DNA from: Flavobacterium orientale
GTDB lineage: Bacteria > Bacteroidota > Bacteroidia > Flavobacteriales > Flavobacteriaceae
Assembly: GCF_014638005.1 (NCBI RefSeq)
Contig: NZ_BMFG01000002.1
Coordinates: 62,624-126,623, forward strand
Reading direction: 5' to 3'
DNA length: 64,000 nucleotides
The notes under the pieces are model-generated. The model ran no database searches. It was not told the origin of the DNA and saw only the letters and a program-made list of their open reading frames with translations. Below are positions 7,316 to 15,556 of the stretch, one piece after another. The stretch's first letter is position 1. Each line of letters opens with the position of its first letter. The translations under genes and the position numbers were made by a program.

Positions 7316-7867
7316 TTATTTTTTTAATTCATCAATTTTAATTTTTGCTTCTTCAAAAGCTTTCTCAACTATTTGAAGATTTTCTATAAATATGGTGTTA
7401 TCTGAGCCATATTTTTCAAGTTGTAAAAACCATGTAGTTTTTCCTTTATTTATCATATAACCAATCTTAAAACCATCTACAGTTGTAAATTTATTTTCAA
7501 GATACTCTGGGTTCGTTGCAAGATCTTTTTCAACTTCGCTTTTTAAAGAATTAATTGCTTTGATTACTTCTAGTAAATCAGAATATTCTATTGAAGCAGT
7601 TGAAGTACTGTATTTTCCTTGCTTTTCAATCTGGAAAAAATAACTAACTAAAGAACCTGAATTTATTTTTCTGATTCTTGTTTCAGACAATCCTCCATAA
7701 AGTGTTTTAATTCCTGAAAGCTTATAGTCGGTTAACTTGATTATACTTCCTGTTTTGGATGCAAAAGCATCAATTTTTGTTTTTTCTTTTTCAAGTTCTT
7801 TTTTTGTTTCTTGTGAGAAAGTAACAGTAGTTGCTATAAAGAGCAAAATGATTAAATAATTTTTCAT
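7316..7867 (-). CDS. Exported protein of unknown function (183 aa)
   Basis: Residues 1-19 are a signal peptide (MKNYLIILLFIATTVTFSQ). The mature part begins with a charged helix (ETKKELEKEKTKIDAFASKTG), continues as alternating strands (IIKLTDYKLSG, VSYFFQIEKQGKYSTSTASIEY) and ends in a helix (IVEKAFEEAKIKIDELKK). No catalytic motif is seen. It is probably periplasmic. Its place inside an operon of nucleases and KTSC proteins is odd; spacing is 2 bp from the J-domain gene and 5 bp to the next gene, so it belongs to the same transcript. Confidence 0.6.
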   Translation of the reverse strand: MKNYLIILLFIATTVTFSQETKKELEKEKTKIDAFASKTGSIIKLTDYKLSGIKTLYGGLSETRIRKINSGSLVSYFFQIEKQGKYSTSTASIEYSDLLEVIKAINSLKSEVEKDLATNPEYLENKFTTVDGFKIGYMINKGKTTWFLQLEKYGSDNTIFIENLQIVEKAFEEAKIKIDELKK

Positions 7868-7869
7868 AA

Positions 7870-8208
7870 TTATTGGTTTAAAAAATTTTCAACTTCAATT
7901 TTTAATTTGATTAATTCATCATAATTTTTTTTAAATTTTGTAATTCTAGCTGATAGTTCTTCAGCTTTTAACTTTCTATCGTCTGTAAATCTATCAGGAT
8001 GAACTTTTGTAATTAAAGATTTATAGAGTTCTTTTGATTTTGAAATACTAAAAACCATGTTTTTAAAAATAGATTTAAAATTATCTCCTTCTTTTTCAGA
8101 TAATTTTTTTCTTATATTTCTTCTAAGTCTTCTTTTTTTGTTAGTTAACAAATAGTAAACTCCAAAAAGGAATAGAATAATTCCGAAATAAATAAAATAT
8201 GTTTTCAT
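7870..8208 (-). CDS. Membrane-anchored J-domain-like protein (112 aa)
   Basis: Residues 3-21 form one transmembrane segment (FIYFGIILFLFGVYYLL), followed by a basic stretch (NKKRRLRRNIRKK). Residues 58-107 resemble a J domain: helix II LYKSLITKVH, the HPD tripeptide at 70-72 (VHPDRF), then helix III (AEELSARITKFKKNYDELIKLK). HPD is the DnaK-stimulating motif of DnaJ proteins. The protein is short, without Gly-rich or zinc domains, so it would tether DnaK activity at the membrane. It lies 2 bp from both neighbours. The J-domain call rests on the HPD and flanking helices only. Confidence 0.65.
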   Translation of the reverse strand: MKTYFIYFGIILFLFGVYYLLTNKKRRLRRNIRKKLSEKEGDNFKSIFKNMVFSISKSKELYKSLITKVHPDRFTDDRKLKAEELSARITKFKKNYDELIKLKIEVENFLNQ

Positions 8209-8210
8209 GA

Positions 8211-8642
8211 TTATCCGTTTAGCATATATTCCTGAAGGTTAGCAATTTCCTTTAGTGGAATCTGAAGTCCTTGTCTGTAATTTTTTCCAATAATAATCAA
8301 AGTGTCATATCCTAGAGCCATTAATTGTCTTACGAAAGCTTTACTTTCTATTACATATCTTGATATTTCAATAAAATCTGATTCTGTCAATCTTTCATCA
8401 TTTTCAATTGTAATTTTAAAGCCACTTCTAAGATAAAAAGTACTTAGTTCATGCCTGAAATTTGGATTTCCGGGAGATGTTGTAACTCTGCAAAGTCTTT
8501 CTAAGTCTCCTTGAAAATAAGCTTCTCTAAAAACTAAATTGAATTGATTTAAAATTGTAACTCGTTCTAAATTTCCTTGTGAAACAACATCTACAATTCT
8601 GTTTAAAAATGTTGTTATTTTTGATAGTATGTTATCTGCCAT
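8211..8642 (-). CDS. Conserved-looking protein of unknown function (143 aa)
   Basis: Soluble, with helical N-terminal (ILSKITTFLNRIVDVVSQGNLERVTILNQFNLVFREAY is amphipathic) and C-terminal parts (ISRYVIESKAFVRQLMALGYDTLIIIGKNYRQGLQIPLKEIANLQEYML). No known motif is visible. It is 2 bp upstream of the J-domain gene and 15 bp downstream of the HsdR_N-type nuclease gene, so a partner role in the same system is likely, but I do not recognise it. Confidence 0.55.
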   Translation of the reverse strand: MADNILSKITTFLNRIVDVVSQGNLERVTILNQFNLVFREAYFQGDLERLCRVTTSPGNPNFRHELSTFYLRSGFKITIENDERLTESDFIEISRYVIESKAFVRQLMALGYDTLIIIGKNYRQGLQIPLKEIANLQEYMLNG

Positions 8643-8657
8643 ATTTTCTTATTTTAA

Positions 8658-9713
8658 TTATTCTTCATATAAATTCACCGTCTCCAACAACTCTTTTTCA
8701 AACAAATAAATATCATCAATGCTTTGAATGGCTTGTTTGGTTTCGTTTTTGTTGTCGTTGAATAGTCCGATGTATTTTTTGCTTCCGTTGAGGTGTAAGC
8801 GGCATAGGGGTTTTCGGTTGTTGTCGTCTAATAGGATGCCGAAATAGGATTGGGTGTCGCGGTGGACTATTCGTTCAACGGGAAGTTTTCTTCGGAGGAT
8901 TGCGATTACAATTCGGAAGGCTTCCATTTCTTCTTCTGTGGTGGTTATTCGGTTTTCTTCTTCTAAAACGACATGGATTTGCTCTTCTTTTTGTTTCTGG
9001 GCTTCTTTGTTGAGGGCGGCATTTAATCGGTCGTTTATTTTTTCGCTGATGGATTGGTTGAAGCCTTTTTGCACTAGTTCTTTGAATTCTTCCATTACCT
9101 TTTCGGTAAGTCTACCGGAATATACTTTGTTGGCAAACAGTTTGACAAATTCTGCCGATGGGTTTTCGAGTTCGTTGTCAATTTGTTGTTTGATTTCTTT
9201 GGTATATTTTAGTGAGCTAGCATTGTTTACAATTTTATTGACATCAAAAGTGGATTTATGAAACTTGGCGATTTCATTTACTACATTGTCTTTCAAATTG
9301 GTTACTTCAAATTCAAAGAATGGCTTTTCATCCATCTTATTGGGATGTTCTAAGTCAGTGAAAAACTGGTAATGGATGCCGTTTGTCAATAATGAAAAGC
9401 GGGTTTTTGTTACATGGAAGTAGCGGAAAAGTTGTGAATTATGCACCGTTAACTTTTCTTTCCAGTTTTTGCATTCGATTATTAGTATGGGATCTCCATT
9501 TTGGTAAATGGCATAATCTACTTTTTCCCCTTTTTTAATGCCCAAATCGGCTGTAAATTCGGGTACGACTTCGGTTGGGTTAAAGGAATCGTAGCCTAAA
9601 ATATTGATAAAAGGCAATACAAACGCGTGTTTGGTTGATTCTTCTGTGTTGATTTTGTCTTTTAGTAAGTTGATTTTTTCGGCTAGGGCTTTGAGTTGAG
9701 GTTGTAGTTCCAT
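8658..9713 (-). CDS. Type I restriction HsdR N-terminal-like nuclease protein (351 aa)
   Basis: The start is the ATG at 9713 (MELQPQLKAL); the longer frame begins inside the preceding gene and is rejected. The N-terminal third has the HsdR_N layout: ESTKHAFVLPFINILGYDSFNPTEVVPEF, then VDYAI with D66 and IIECKNW with E80-x-K82, the PD-(D/E)XK catalytic signature. Residues about 180-270 are a charged coiled coil. The C-terminal part (VERIVHRDTQSYFGILLDDN...CRLHLNGSKKYIGLF) looks like the RLHL/KYI module often attached to this family. It is probably a stand-alone DNA nuclease without helicase domain. It lies 7 bp after the Cys-rich gene. Confidence 0.8.
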   Translation of the reverse strand: MELQPQLKALAEKINLLKDKINTEESTKHAFVLPFINILGYDSFNPTEVVPEFTADLGIKKGEKVDYAIYQNGDPILIIECKNWKEKLTVHNSQLFRYFHVTKTRFSLLTNGIHYQFFTDLEHPNKMDEKPFFEFEVTNLKDNVVNEIAKFHKSTFDVNKIVNNASSLKYTKEIKQQIDNELENPSAEFVKLFANKVYSGRLTEKVMEEFKELVQKGFNQSISEKINDRLNAALNKEAQKQKEEQIHVVLEEENRITTTEEEMEAFRIVIAILRRKLPVERIVHRDTQSYFGILLDDNNRKPLCRLHLNGSKKYIGLFNDNKNETKQAIQSIDDIYLFEKELLETVNLYEE

Positions 9714-9720
9714 ATTAAAT

Positions 9721-9927
9721 TTATTTAGTATGACATTCATTACAACAGTAATAGCAGCCATTGGATTGTTTATACGTTTTTTTTGCTTCTTCTACAGCTT
9801 TGTTACAGGTTGCAAAAAGGCCTAAGTATAATTTGTTATCTACAATTTTTAGAAAGTTACAATCGGATGTATGTACTTCATGGTCTCCGTTTGGTTGGGC
9901 TTTTTTGTTTACGTAATAAAGCTTCAT
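9721..9927 (-). CDS. Small Cys-rich protein with GDHEVH motif (68 aa), first gene of the operon
   Basis: Residues 1-22 read MKLYYVNKKAQPNGDHEVHTSD, followed by Cys23. The GDHEVHxxxC motif, then CNKAV and a closing GCYYCCNECH, suggests a metal-binding site built by His/Cys. I recall similar GDHEVH proteins of this length in many bacteria, often beside restriction genes; the function is unknown. It is the promoter-proximal gene: the -7 box at 9953-9960 lies 25 bp ahead of its ATG. Confidence 0.7.
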   Translation of the reverse strand: MKLYYVNKKAQPNGDHEVHTSDCNFLKIVDNKLYLGLFATCNKAVEEAKKTYKQSNGCYYCCNECHTK

Positions 9928-9952
9928 GAGTTATTTGTTTTTTGTTGCATAA

Positions 9953-9997
9953 CAAACTTAAAGACATTCAAAATCACTTTTTTACGGTTTTCCGTAA
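9953..9997 (-). promoter_or_regulatory. Promoter with TTACGG-N4-CCGTAA operator for the large operon
   Basis: On the minus strand TAAGTTTG (9960-9953) matches the Bacteroidota -7 consensus TAnnTTTG. Exactly 21 bp upstream lies TTACGGAAAACCGTAA (9997-9982), preceded by CCCA. No TTG -33 box is present, so activation by a dimeric regulator is likely. Confidence 0.65.
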
Positions 9998-10114
9998 TGG
10001 GAGGATTTTTTTGAGCATTAAGCTATTTAAGATGCTTTGTTTTTTCTAGTAGGAGACGCTAAGAGGTGTAAACGGGTGCTTTTTCTTTTGTTTAGATTTA
10101 GCAGTTTTTGGGAA

Positions 10115-10134
10115 GGACAGGTCGCGACCTGTCC
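10115..10134. repeat. Perfect 20-bp palindrome
   Basis: GGACAGGTCGCGACCTGTCC is self-complementary over its whole length and lies 40 bp beyond the YegP-like stop codon. It may serve as terminator hairpin. It resembles the GGACGGGTT-type palindromes at 47980 and 52060. Confidence 0.6.
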
Positions 10135-10174
10135 GTACGGGGGATTTGATTGGAGGTTGATTTGATTATTTTGA

Positions 10175-10504
10175 TCAAGTTGCTACTATCTCGGCATTTT
10201 CGGCTTCTTTTCTTACCCGATTACTTGTTTTAAGGCAATCTTCAGCGTTGTTGAAGAGTTCACTAGTGCCAATTACTTTTTGGCTTCCCATAGAACGAAG
10301 CGTAAAAAAGTGTTTCTTTTTATGCGATTGGCTTATCTCGTAATTTTCTTTGTAGCTACTGTTCATTTTGACAGAGAGTATTTCGCCTAGGCAGCTTTGT
10401 TTGAATTCGTGTGGTGTTCCGTTGAGGAGGATGTGTCCTTCCGAGGTAAGGAGTTGGTAGAACCAGGTGTGGTTTTCTTGTTGTTGGATGGTGAAATGTG
10501 GCAT
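10175..10504 (-). CDS. YegP/DUF1508-like protein (109 aa)
   Basis: The start is the ATG at 10504 (MPHFTIQQQ); the upstream extension runs through minisatellite DNA and is rejected. The protein fits two YegP-like half-repeats: FTIQQQENHTWFYQLLTSEGHILLNG..FKQSCLGEILSVKMNS and then KKHFFTLRSMGSQKVIGTSELFNNAEDCLKTSNRVRKEA. Each has the pattern F.l....g..i..S..f.....c...i..v. The domain (PF07411) is small and widespread with unknown biochemical role. Its promoter shares a rare operator with the neighbouring defence-like operon. Confidence 0.75.
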   Translation of the reverse strand: MPHFTIQQQENHTWFYQLLTSEGHILLNGTPHEFKQSCLGEILSVKMNSSYKENYEISQSHKKKHFFTLRSMGSQKVIGTSELFNNAEDCLKTSNRVRKEAENAEIVAT

Positions 10505-10531
10505 TTTGGTTTTGGGTGGGGTTGTTTTTTT

Positions 10532-10576
10532 CAAAGTTAAGAGGTGTTGGGGTGGGGATTTTACGGGAAACCGTAA
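10532..10576 (-). promoter_or_regulatory. Promoter with TTACGG-N4-CCGTAA operator for the YegP-like gene
   Basis: The -7 box TAACTTTG is at 10539-10532, 27 bp before the ATG. The inverted repeat TTACGG-N4-CCGTAA is at 10576-10561, again 21 bp upstream and again preceded by CCCA. It duplicates the layout of the promoter at 9953-9997 although the spacers are unrelated. Confidence 0.65.
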
Positions 10577-10587
10577 TGGGGTGAAAA

Positions 10588-10945
10588 AAAGGCAAGAGGC
10601 AAGAGGCATGAGGCAAGAGGCAAGAGAAAAATTGGTTCCTGATATAGGTTGTTGTATATGTTTGAGGAAAGGGATTATGGGATCCCTCCTTACGTCGGGA
10701 TGACAAACTGGGCGTGACATACGGGGGGAGACAAACTGTGTGGGGAGCTGCCTACTGCGTAGGAGGTTCCTATTTCGTCTTCGACATCTTGCGGAATGAC
10801 AAACTGTGTGGGGAGTTGCCTACTGCGTAGGAGGTTTGCTTCGCCAGTTCGCTATCGCTCGTGTCTTCCGTCTGGGATGATACAATTTTGTCTGCGACAT
10901 CCCGCGGAATGACAGTGTGGTCTTCGACATCTTGCGGAATGACAG
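10588..10945. repeat. Minisatellite and copies of the 67-69-bp repeat family
   Basis: A GAGGCAAGAG minisatellite occupies 10588-10630. From 10731 to 10945 there are full and partial copies of the unit CTGCCTACTGCGTAGG...TTCGTCTTCGACATCTTGCGG, the same family as at 18962-19240. No gene is seen in this 448-bp stretch. Confidence 0.75.
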
Positions 10946-10952
10946 GGTCTTT

Positions 10953-11621
10953 TTAGATAATACCTAGGTCTTTGGTGATGGCGATGAGGTGGATGGTGTT
11001 GTTGGCTCGGAAAAGGATTTTGAGTTTGCTTACTCGTTTTTCGATGGTGCTTTTGCTGTTGGGGGTGATGCCTTTTTGTTTGAAGGCGTTTTCCATGTCT
11101 TCTTGGGCGATTCCTGCTGCGAGGTGTTTGATGATTTCGATGTCGATGTTGTCAATGGCTGCCGCTGTTTTGTCTTGGAGTACGTGGGCTAACTCCGGAA
11201 TAATGTAGGGACTGTCGGAGTTGTAGATGGTTTGTACTGCTTTTTTTAATTGGTAGATGCTGTCTCTGCTTTTGAGTATGAAGGCATTGATTTTTTGGTT
11301 GTCAAAAAGTGATTTGATGCGGTAATTTTTATCTTCCACCGAATATACCAAGACTTTTATGTTAGGTTGGATTTGTTTTACGGCGTCTATTAGTTGTTCG
11401 CCCGAGTGTAGTTTTACTTTCTTCCCATCGTCTTTAAAGGAAAGGTCGGAGATGAGTAGCTCATAGGGTTCGTTGTCGGCTACTGCTTTGCGAATTTTAA
11501 GCAGGGCTTCGTCACAATATTTGTCGTGGTGGATGGTGGTAATTTGCAATTCTGCCGTTACATGTTGTACAGCCAGGTTTATAGCATCAAGGTCTTCGGC
11601 GATTAAAACTTTTTGAAACAT
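10953..11621 (-). CDS. Response regulator, receiver plus C-terminal HTH
   Basis: 222 aa. The receiver domain has the acidic pair E9/D10 (LIAEDLD), phospho-acceptor D59 (LLISDLSF), a Ser/Thr position in VLVYSVED and the conserved Lys in AFILKSRDS. The C-terminal 60 residues (ITPNSKSTIEKRVSKLKILFRANNTIHLIAITKDLGII) are a GerE/LuxR-like helix-turn-helix, typical of NarL/FixJ regulators in this phylum. The gene lies 6 bp after the histidine kinase gene and is its likely partner. NarL-type proteins bind inverted heptamers, which fits the nearby TTACGG-N4-CCGTAA sites; that link is inference. Confidence 0.85.
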   Translation of the reverse strand: MFQKVLIAEDLDAINLAVQHVTAELQITTIHHDKYCDEALLKIRKAVADNEPYELLISDLSFKDDGKKVKLHSGEQLIDAVKQIQPNIKVLVYSVEDKNYRIKSLFDNQKINAFILKSRDSIYQLKKAVQTIYNSDSPYIIPELAHVLQDKTAAAIDNIDIEIIKHLAAGIAQEDMENAFKQKGITPNSKSTIEKRVSKLKILFRANNTIHLIAITKDLGII

Positions 11622-11627
11622 CGTACT

Positions 11628-13277
11628 TTATATTGGTATCATTAGTATTGCTTTGCATCCTTTTTGTAGGGATGTGTCAAAAGTAAGTGTTCCTTTTATG
11701 GCCTGAATACGGTTTTCCGCATTCTGTAGTCCGGATTTGTGATTTTGGGTGTTTTTTAGTCCGATTCCGTTGTCGGTGAATGTGATGACAAGCGTGTTGT
11801 TTTTTTCGGTGATGTCAATAATTACAAGGGTTGCCTGACTGTGTTTTGTAGTGTTGATAAGCAATTCCTGGACGACACGGAACAGTGCGATTTTTTTTTC
11901 TGCTGTGATTTTTTTCCAGTTTATTTCCTGATTTACTTTTCGAATCACGCTCCTGGTTGTATCGGTATAGCTTTCTATCATTTGCACCAAATCGGATTCG
12001 AAGTGCTCGTTGGTTCTGATGTCGCTGTTTTCTTTGGAAATGTCTCGTGTTCGTTTGTAGATGTTTTCCAGATTGTCGACCAGTAGTTCTTTGTTGTTGG
12101 GGTTTTCCAAGTTTTGTGTTTGAGCGTAGGTCATGGTGTTGAACACATCGTTTGCGAGTTCGTCATGGATTCGTTTGGAGATTCGTGTTTCGGTCAAATA
12201 GGTGGATTGTTGTAGTTTTCGTTTGTTTTTTGTTTGGTATAGTTTGTAAAGCAAGAAAGCAACAAGAATTATTAAACCTATCAAAATTAAAAGAAACACT
12301 TTTTGGTTTTTGTATTTTATGGCTTCTTGTTTGGCAAAACCGGCGTCGTATTTAATTTTAGCAAATTGATTTTTGGCTGTATTTCGCTCCCGATTGATTT
12401 GTTCGTTGCGTTCGAAATATTCTTCCAGGTATTTTTTAGCATCGGATTCGTTGGAATGGGTCGTCAGCCATTTTAACGCTTCCAATTTATCGTCAGGGCT
12501 GTTCATTTTTACTGCAGCCAGATAGGCGTTTAGGGCGTGTTTTTGTGCCAAAGCGACTTCTTTTTGATGGTAGTATTCTGAGAGGTGCATGTTGGAGGCG
12601 ATTAACCCCATGTCGTCAGCGAGGCTGTCGCGAAGTTGCCATGCTTTATACATGTCTTCAAAACCGGTATTAGGGTTGTTTTTATAGTTGGCGTAACCCA
12701 GATTGTCTAACATTCTTGCATATTCGAGTGTGTTGTTTTTTACGCCTTCGTTTTCCAGTAATGGGTTGAGGAGCTGTATGGCTTTTGTATATTTTTTTTG
12801 TTCTAAATGGACGAGTGCTTTGTTGTTTTGAAACAGTAGTTTTTGGACGGTATCAATGGTTGCGTTTTGGGCGTTATTGTAATTCTCTATGGCCAACTGG
12901 AATTCGTCTTGTTTTTCATAGTTAATGGCGAGCATGTTATAGAGGTAGGGCCAATAGGTTTGGCCGGTATAGTTGGCTATTGCTTCGGTGAGTGTCTCTT
13001 CACATCCCGCATAGTCGCCATTGATTTGTTGGATATTGGCAATTTGATAGATGGTATAGGCCCATTGTTCGCCTTTGGTATCGGTGCAGTTGTTTTTGGC
13101 TTCCGTAAAATAATAGAATGCACTGTCTAATTGTAGTTTAGCCAAGTATATTTGTCCTAGTTCATTGTTTTTGCTGTATTGTTCGTTTTTGTTAAGAACG
13201 TTTTGCTCTTGACAGGACCATAGTGTTATGAGCCAGCAACCTATGAAAAAGGGGAAATAAATTGATTTGTGATTCAT
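11628..13277 (-). CDS. TPR-containing sensor histidine kinase (HisKA_3)
   Basis: 549 aa. The N-terminus looks like a lipoprotein or membrane signal (LWSC, C22). Residues about 35-290 contain several TPR-like helical repeats, expected in the periplasm. A transmembrane helix lies at 327-347. The dimerisation/phosphotransfer box is RIHDELANDVFN with H371, the HisKA_3 type. The ATPase domain shows ELLINTTKHSQA (N box), FTDNGIGL (G1) and SGLQNAENRI. This architecture is common in Bacteroidota. Transcribed with the response regulator 6 bp downstream. Confidence 0.88.
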   Translation of the reverse strand: MNHKSIYFPFFIGCWLITLWSCQEQNVLNKNEQYSKNNELGQIYLAKLQLDSAFYYFTEAKNNCTDTKGEQWAYTIYQIANIQQINGDYAGCEETLTEAIANYTGQTYWPYLYNMLAINYEKQDEFQLAIENYNNAQNATIDTVQKLLFQNNKALVHLEQKKYTKAIQLLNPLLENEGVKNNTLEYARMLDNLGYANYKNNPNTGFEDMYKAWQLRDSLADDMGLIASNMHLSEYYHQKEVALAQKHALNAYLAAVKMNSPDDKLEALKWLTTHSNESDAKKYLEEYFERNEQINRERNTAKNQFAKIKYDAGFAKQEAIKYKNQKVFLLILIGLIILVAFLLYKLYQTKNKRKLQQSTYLTETRISKRIHDELANDVFNTMTYAQTQNLENPNNKELLVDNLENIYKRTRDISKENSDIRTNEHFESDLVQMIESYTDTTRSVIRKVNQEINWKKITAEKKIALFRVVQELLINTTKHSQATLVIIDITEKNNTLVITFTDNGIGLKNTQNHKSGLQNAENRIQAIKGTLTFDTSLQKGCKAILMIPI

Positions 13278-13307
13278 TTTTCGAAAGTAGTGAAAATTTG
13301 GTGATTA

Positions 13308-13565
13308 GTGGTTAGTGATTAGTGAATAGCTTGGTATTAAGATTGGAGTATTAAGTATTAAGACGGGTTGGGTGCTACCTGATTTTGTTTGCCCTACCTG
13401 AAGGTAGGCAGGCCCAGTCTGTCTAGGCAGAAGCAAAATCAGGGCGTTTGTAGTTATTTGGTTTTCAGTTGGGGGTTGGGTTGCTTGGGGGTAATCTAGA
13501 AGGTTTTATGAATTTTTTTTGCCACGGATATAGACGGATTTAAATGGATTAACGCGGATTTGGGT
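13308..13565. repeat. Repeat cluster with a permuted copy of the 185-bp element
   Basis: GTGATTAGTG/GTATTAAG micro-repeats at 13300-13365 are followed by a copy of the 185-bp element seen at 1-370, in permuted order. Inside its CCTGATTTTG...CAAAATCAGG hairpin sits an extra palindrome CCTACCTGAAGGTAGG. The rest of the 524-bp gap to the next gene shows nothing else recognisable. Confidence 0.65.
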
Positions 13566-13801
13566 TATTTAATCTAGGCACACGTTGGGGTATTTCATTT
13601 TATTATTAAAATTTGCATTTACATCATTTTGAATGCACTATTCAGAAAATTAACTTCACGATTGGGTATTGATTTAGCGTGTTTTATCAAAAATTTCTGA
13701 AGTTATTCAGCTTGATTACTTTCTATATCGTTTTAGTTCATTTCTTTCAAGAATATACAACCCTCTTTTGGTTAAGAATTACTAGATTTATAGAAAAAAC
13801 T

Positions 13802-15382
13802 ATGAAAACGATTCCTTTGGCTTTTCAGATTGACACTCTTTTGCATCAAGATGCTTACTTAGTGGATGGTGTTTTGAAAAAATGGACAGGAGCAACAACT
13901 CCCGTTTATTCTACTATTTCCTCCACTTCCGACTATGCTCCTACCTTGTTGGGGACTATTCCTTCAATGGGAGAGGAATCGGCTTTTGAAGTGGTTTCAG
14001 CCGCAGAAAAGGCCTATGATAATGGGCAGGGATTATGGCCGACGATGAAAGTAGTTGACCGTATCAAATGTATGGAGACTTTTGTAACACAAATGAAGGC
14101 TACACGTACTGAGGTTGTGAAGTATTTGATGTGGGAAATTGGTAAATCATTACCTGATTCTGAAAAAGAATTTGACCGTACGGTCGATTATATTTATGAT
14201 ACTATTGAAGATTACAAACAGTTGGACCGGAATAGTGCCCGATTCACAAAGAGTCAGGGTGTTAATGCGATGGTGCGTAGAGGACCATTAGGGGTAGTGT
14301 TGTGTTTGGGGCCTTATAATTATCCATTGAATGAAACTTTTGCGTTGTTAATACCTGCCATTATTATGGGAAACACGGTTATTTTTAAACCGGCAAAGCA
14401 TGGTGTTTTACTACTTTCTCCTTTGATGGAGGCTTTTCAAAACAGTTTTCCAAAAGGCGTTATCAATATCATTTACGGTAGAGGAAGAGAAGTTGCCTCA
14501 CCGATTATGAAATCAGGAAAAGTTGCGGTTTTAGCGTTGATTGGAAATAGTACTTCGGCAATTGCTTTGCAAGACCAGCATCCGAATAAAAATAGGTTGC
14601 GATTAATTTTAGGGCTTGAAGCTAAAAACCCTGCCATCGTTTTGGCGGATGCTGATTTGGATTTAGCTATTCAGGAGTGTATTACAGGAACACTTTCGTT
14701 TAACGGACAACGGTGTACTGCTCTAAAAATAATTTATGTTCATGAAAGTATTGCCACAGAGTTCAACCGAAGATTTGCTGAAAAAGTAGATGCACTGCCT
14801 TTCGGAAATCCATGGGAAGAAGGTGTGCTATTGACTCCTTTACCGGAACAGGACAAACCCAATTACATTAAAGCATTACTAGATGATGCTCAACTTCACG
14901 GAGCAGCAATTTTGAATACGAAAGGAGGTCAGATTTCTGAAAATTATATCTTTCCAGCGGTTTTATTTCCTGTCAATAAAGAAATGCGTGTTTATCACGA
15001 AGAGCAATTTGGTCCTGTAATTCCAATTGTATCTTTTAAAAATATTCAAGAACCGCTTGATGATATGGCAGAGTCAAATTATGGCCAGCAAGTGAGTTTG
15101 TTTGGTCAAGATATTAGAACTATTGCTCCCTTGATTGATACGTTAGTGAATTTGGTATGTCGTGTAAACTTGAACAGTTCTTGTCAACGTGGTCCTGATA
15201 TTTATCCCTTTACCGGGAGGAAAGATTCCGCAGTCGGAACTTTAAGTATTCACGATGCTTTACGCTCCTTTTCCATACGAACCTTTGTGGCCTCGAAGGA
15301 CAACGCTTATAACAATGAAATTTTGCAGGCGTTGTTGAATAGTAAGGAGTCGAATTTTATTACGACGGATTATATACTTTGA
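13802..15382 (+). CDS. gapN: NADP-dependent glyceraldehyde-3-phosphate dehydrogenase-like ALDH
   Basis: The ATG at 13802 (MKTIPLAF) gives 526 aa. ALDH-superfamily marks: Rossmann region [24 protein letters not shown], catalytic C305 in [21 protein letters not shown], and the GapN-like end [25 protein letters not shown]. GapN oxidises glyceraldehyde-3-phosphate to 3-phosphoglycerate with NADP, bypassing ATP formation. The usual ELGGK motif reads LGLEAKN (E273), so the catalytic Glu is shifted by two positions; this may be a family variant. Monocistronic, with a terminator shared with the convergent protease gene. Confidence 0.82.
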   Translation: MKTIPLAFQIDTLLHQDAYLVDGVLKKWTGATTPVYSTISSTSDYAPTLLGTIPSMGEESAFEVVSAAEKAYDNGQGLWPTMKVVDRIKCMETFVTQMKATRTEVVKYLMWEIGKSLPDSEKEFDRTVDYIYDTIEDYKQLDRNSARFTKSQGVNAMVRRGPLGVVLCLGPYNYPLNETFALLIPAIIMGNTVIFKPAKHGVLLLSPLMEAFQNSFPKGVINIIYGRGREVASPIMKSGKVAVLALIGNSTSAIALQDQHPNKNRLRLILGLEAKNPAIVLADADLDLAIQECITGTLSFNGQRCTALKIIYVHESIATEFNRRFAEKVDALPFGNPWEEGVLLTPLPEQDKPNYIKALLDDAQLHGAAILNTKGGQISENYIFPAVLFPVNKEMRVYHEEQFGPVIPIVSFKNIQEPLDDMAESNYGQQVSLFGQDIRTIAPLIDTLVNLVCRVNLNSSCQRGPDIYPFTGRKDSAVGTLSIHDALRSFSIRTFVASKDNAYNNEILQALLNSKESNFITTDYIL

Positions 15383-15417
15383 TGGAGGTGCTGAGTTATT
15401 GAGATGCTGAGGTTTAA

Positions 15418-15466
15418 AGCTTTAAAATTGTTTAAGAGTTTAAGAGTTTAAGAGTTTAAGGGTTTG
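15418..15466. repeat. GTTTAAG minisatellite
   Basis: Heptamers and nonamers of the type GTTTAAGA repeat here. The same motif recurs at 26110, 26280, 36730, 36875, 37030 and, inverted, at 44040-44090. Confidence 0.7.
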
Positions 15467-15519
15467 AGGTGGGTTAAATAGGATGATTGGAGTTATATGG
15501 GTTTATTTTATAATAATCC

Positions 15520-15546
15520 AAACGGACTGTGACTGACAGTCCGTTT
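15520..15546. terminator. Bidirectional terminator hairpin
   Basis: AAACGGACTGT (15520-15530) and ACAGTCCGTTT (15536-15546) form an 11-bp stem with a 5-base loop, followed by T-rich DNA. It sits between two convergent genes and can serve both. Confidence 0.85.
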
Positions 15547-15556
15547 AGCTATTATA

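Noticed and set aside
9714..9761. Longer start of the HsdR_N-like protein
   Set aside because: It overlaps the end of the Cys-rich gene and adds a non-conserved MAAITVVMNVILNKF segment.
10505..10720. N-terminal extension of the YegP-like protein
   Set aside because: The extension passes through a GAGGCAAGAG minisatellite and across the promoter and operator; the ATG at 10504 fits the family start.
12843..13130. Plus-strand frame inside the histidine kinase gene
   Set aside because: It is antisense to a well-supported kinase and has no recognisable domain.
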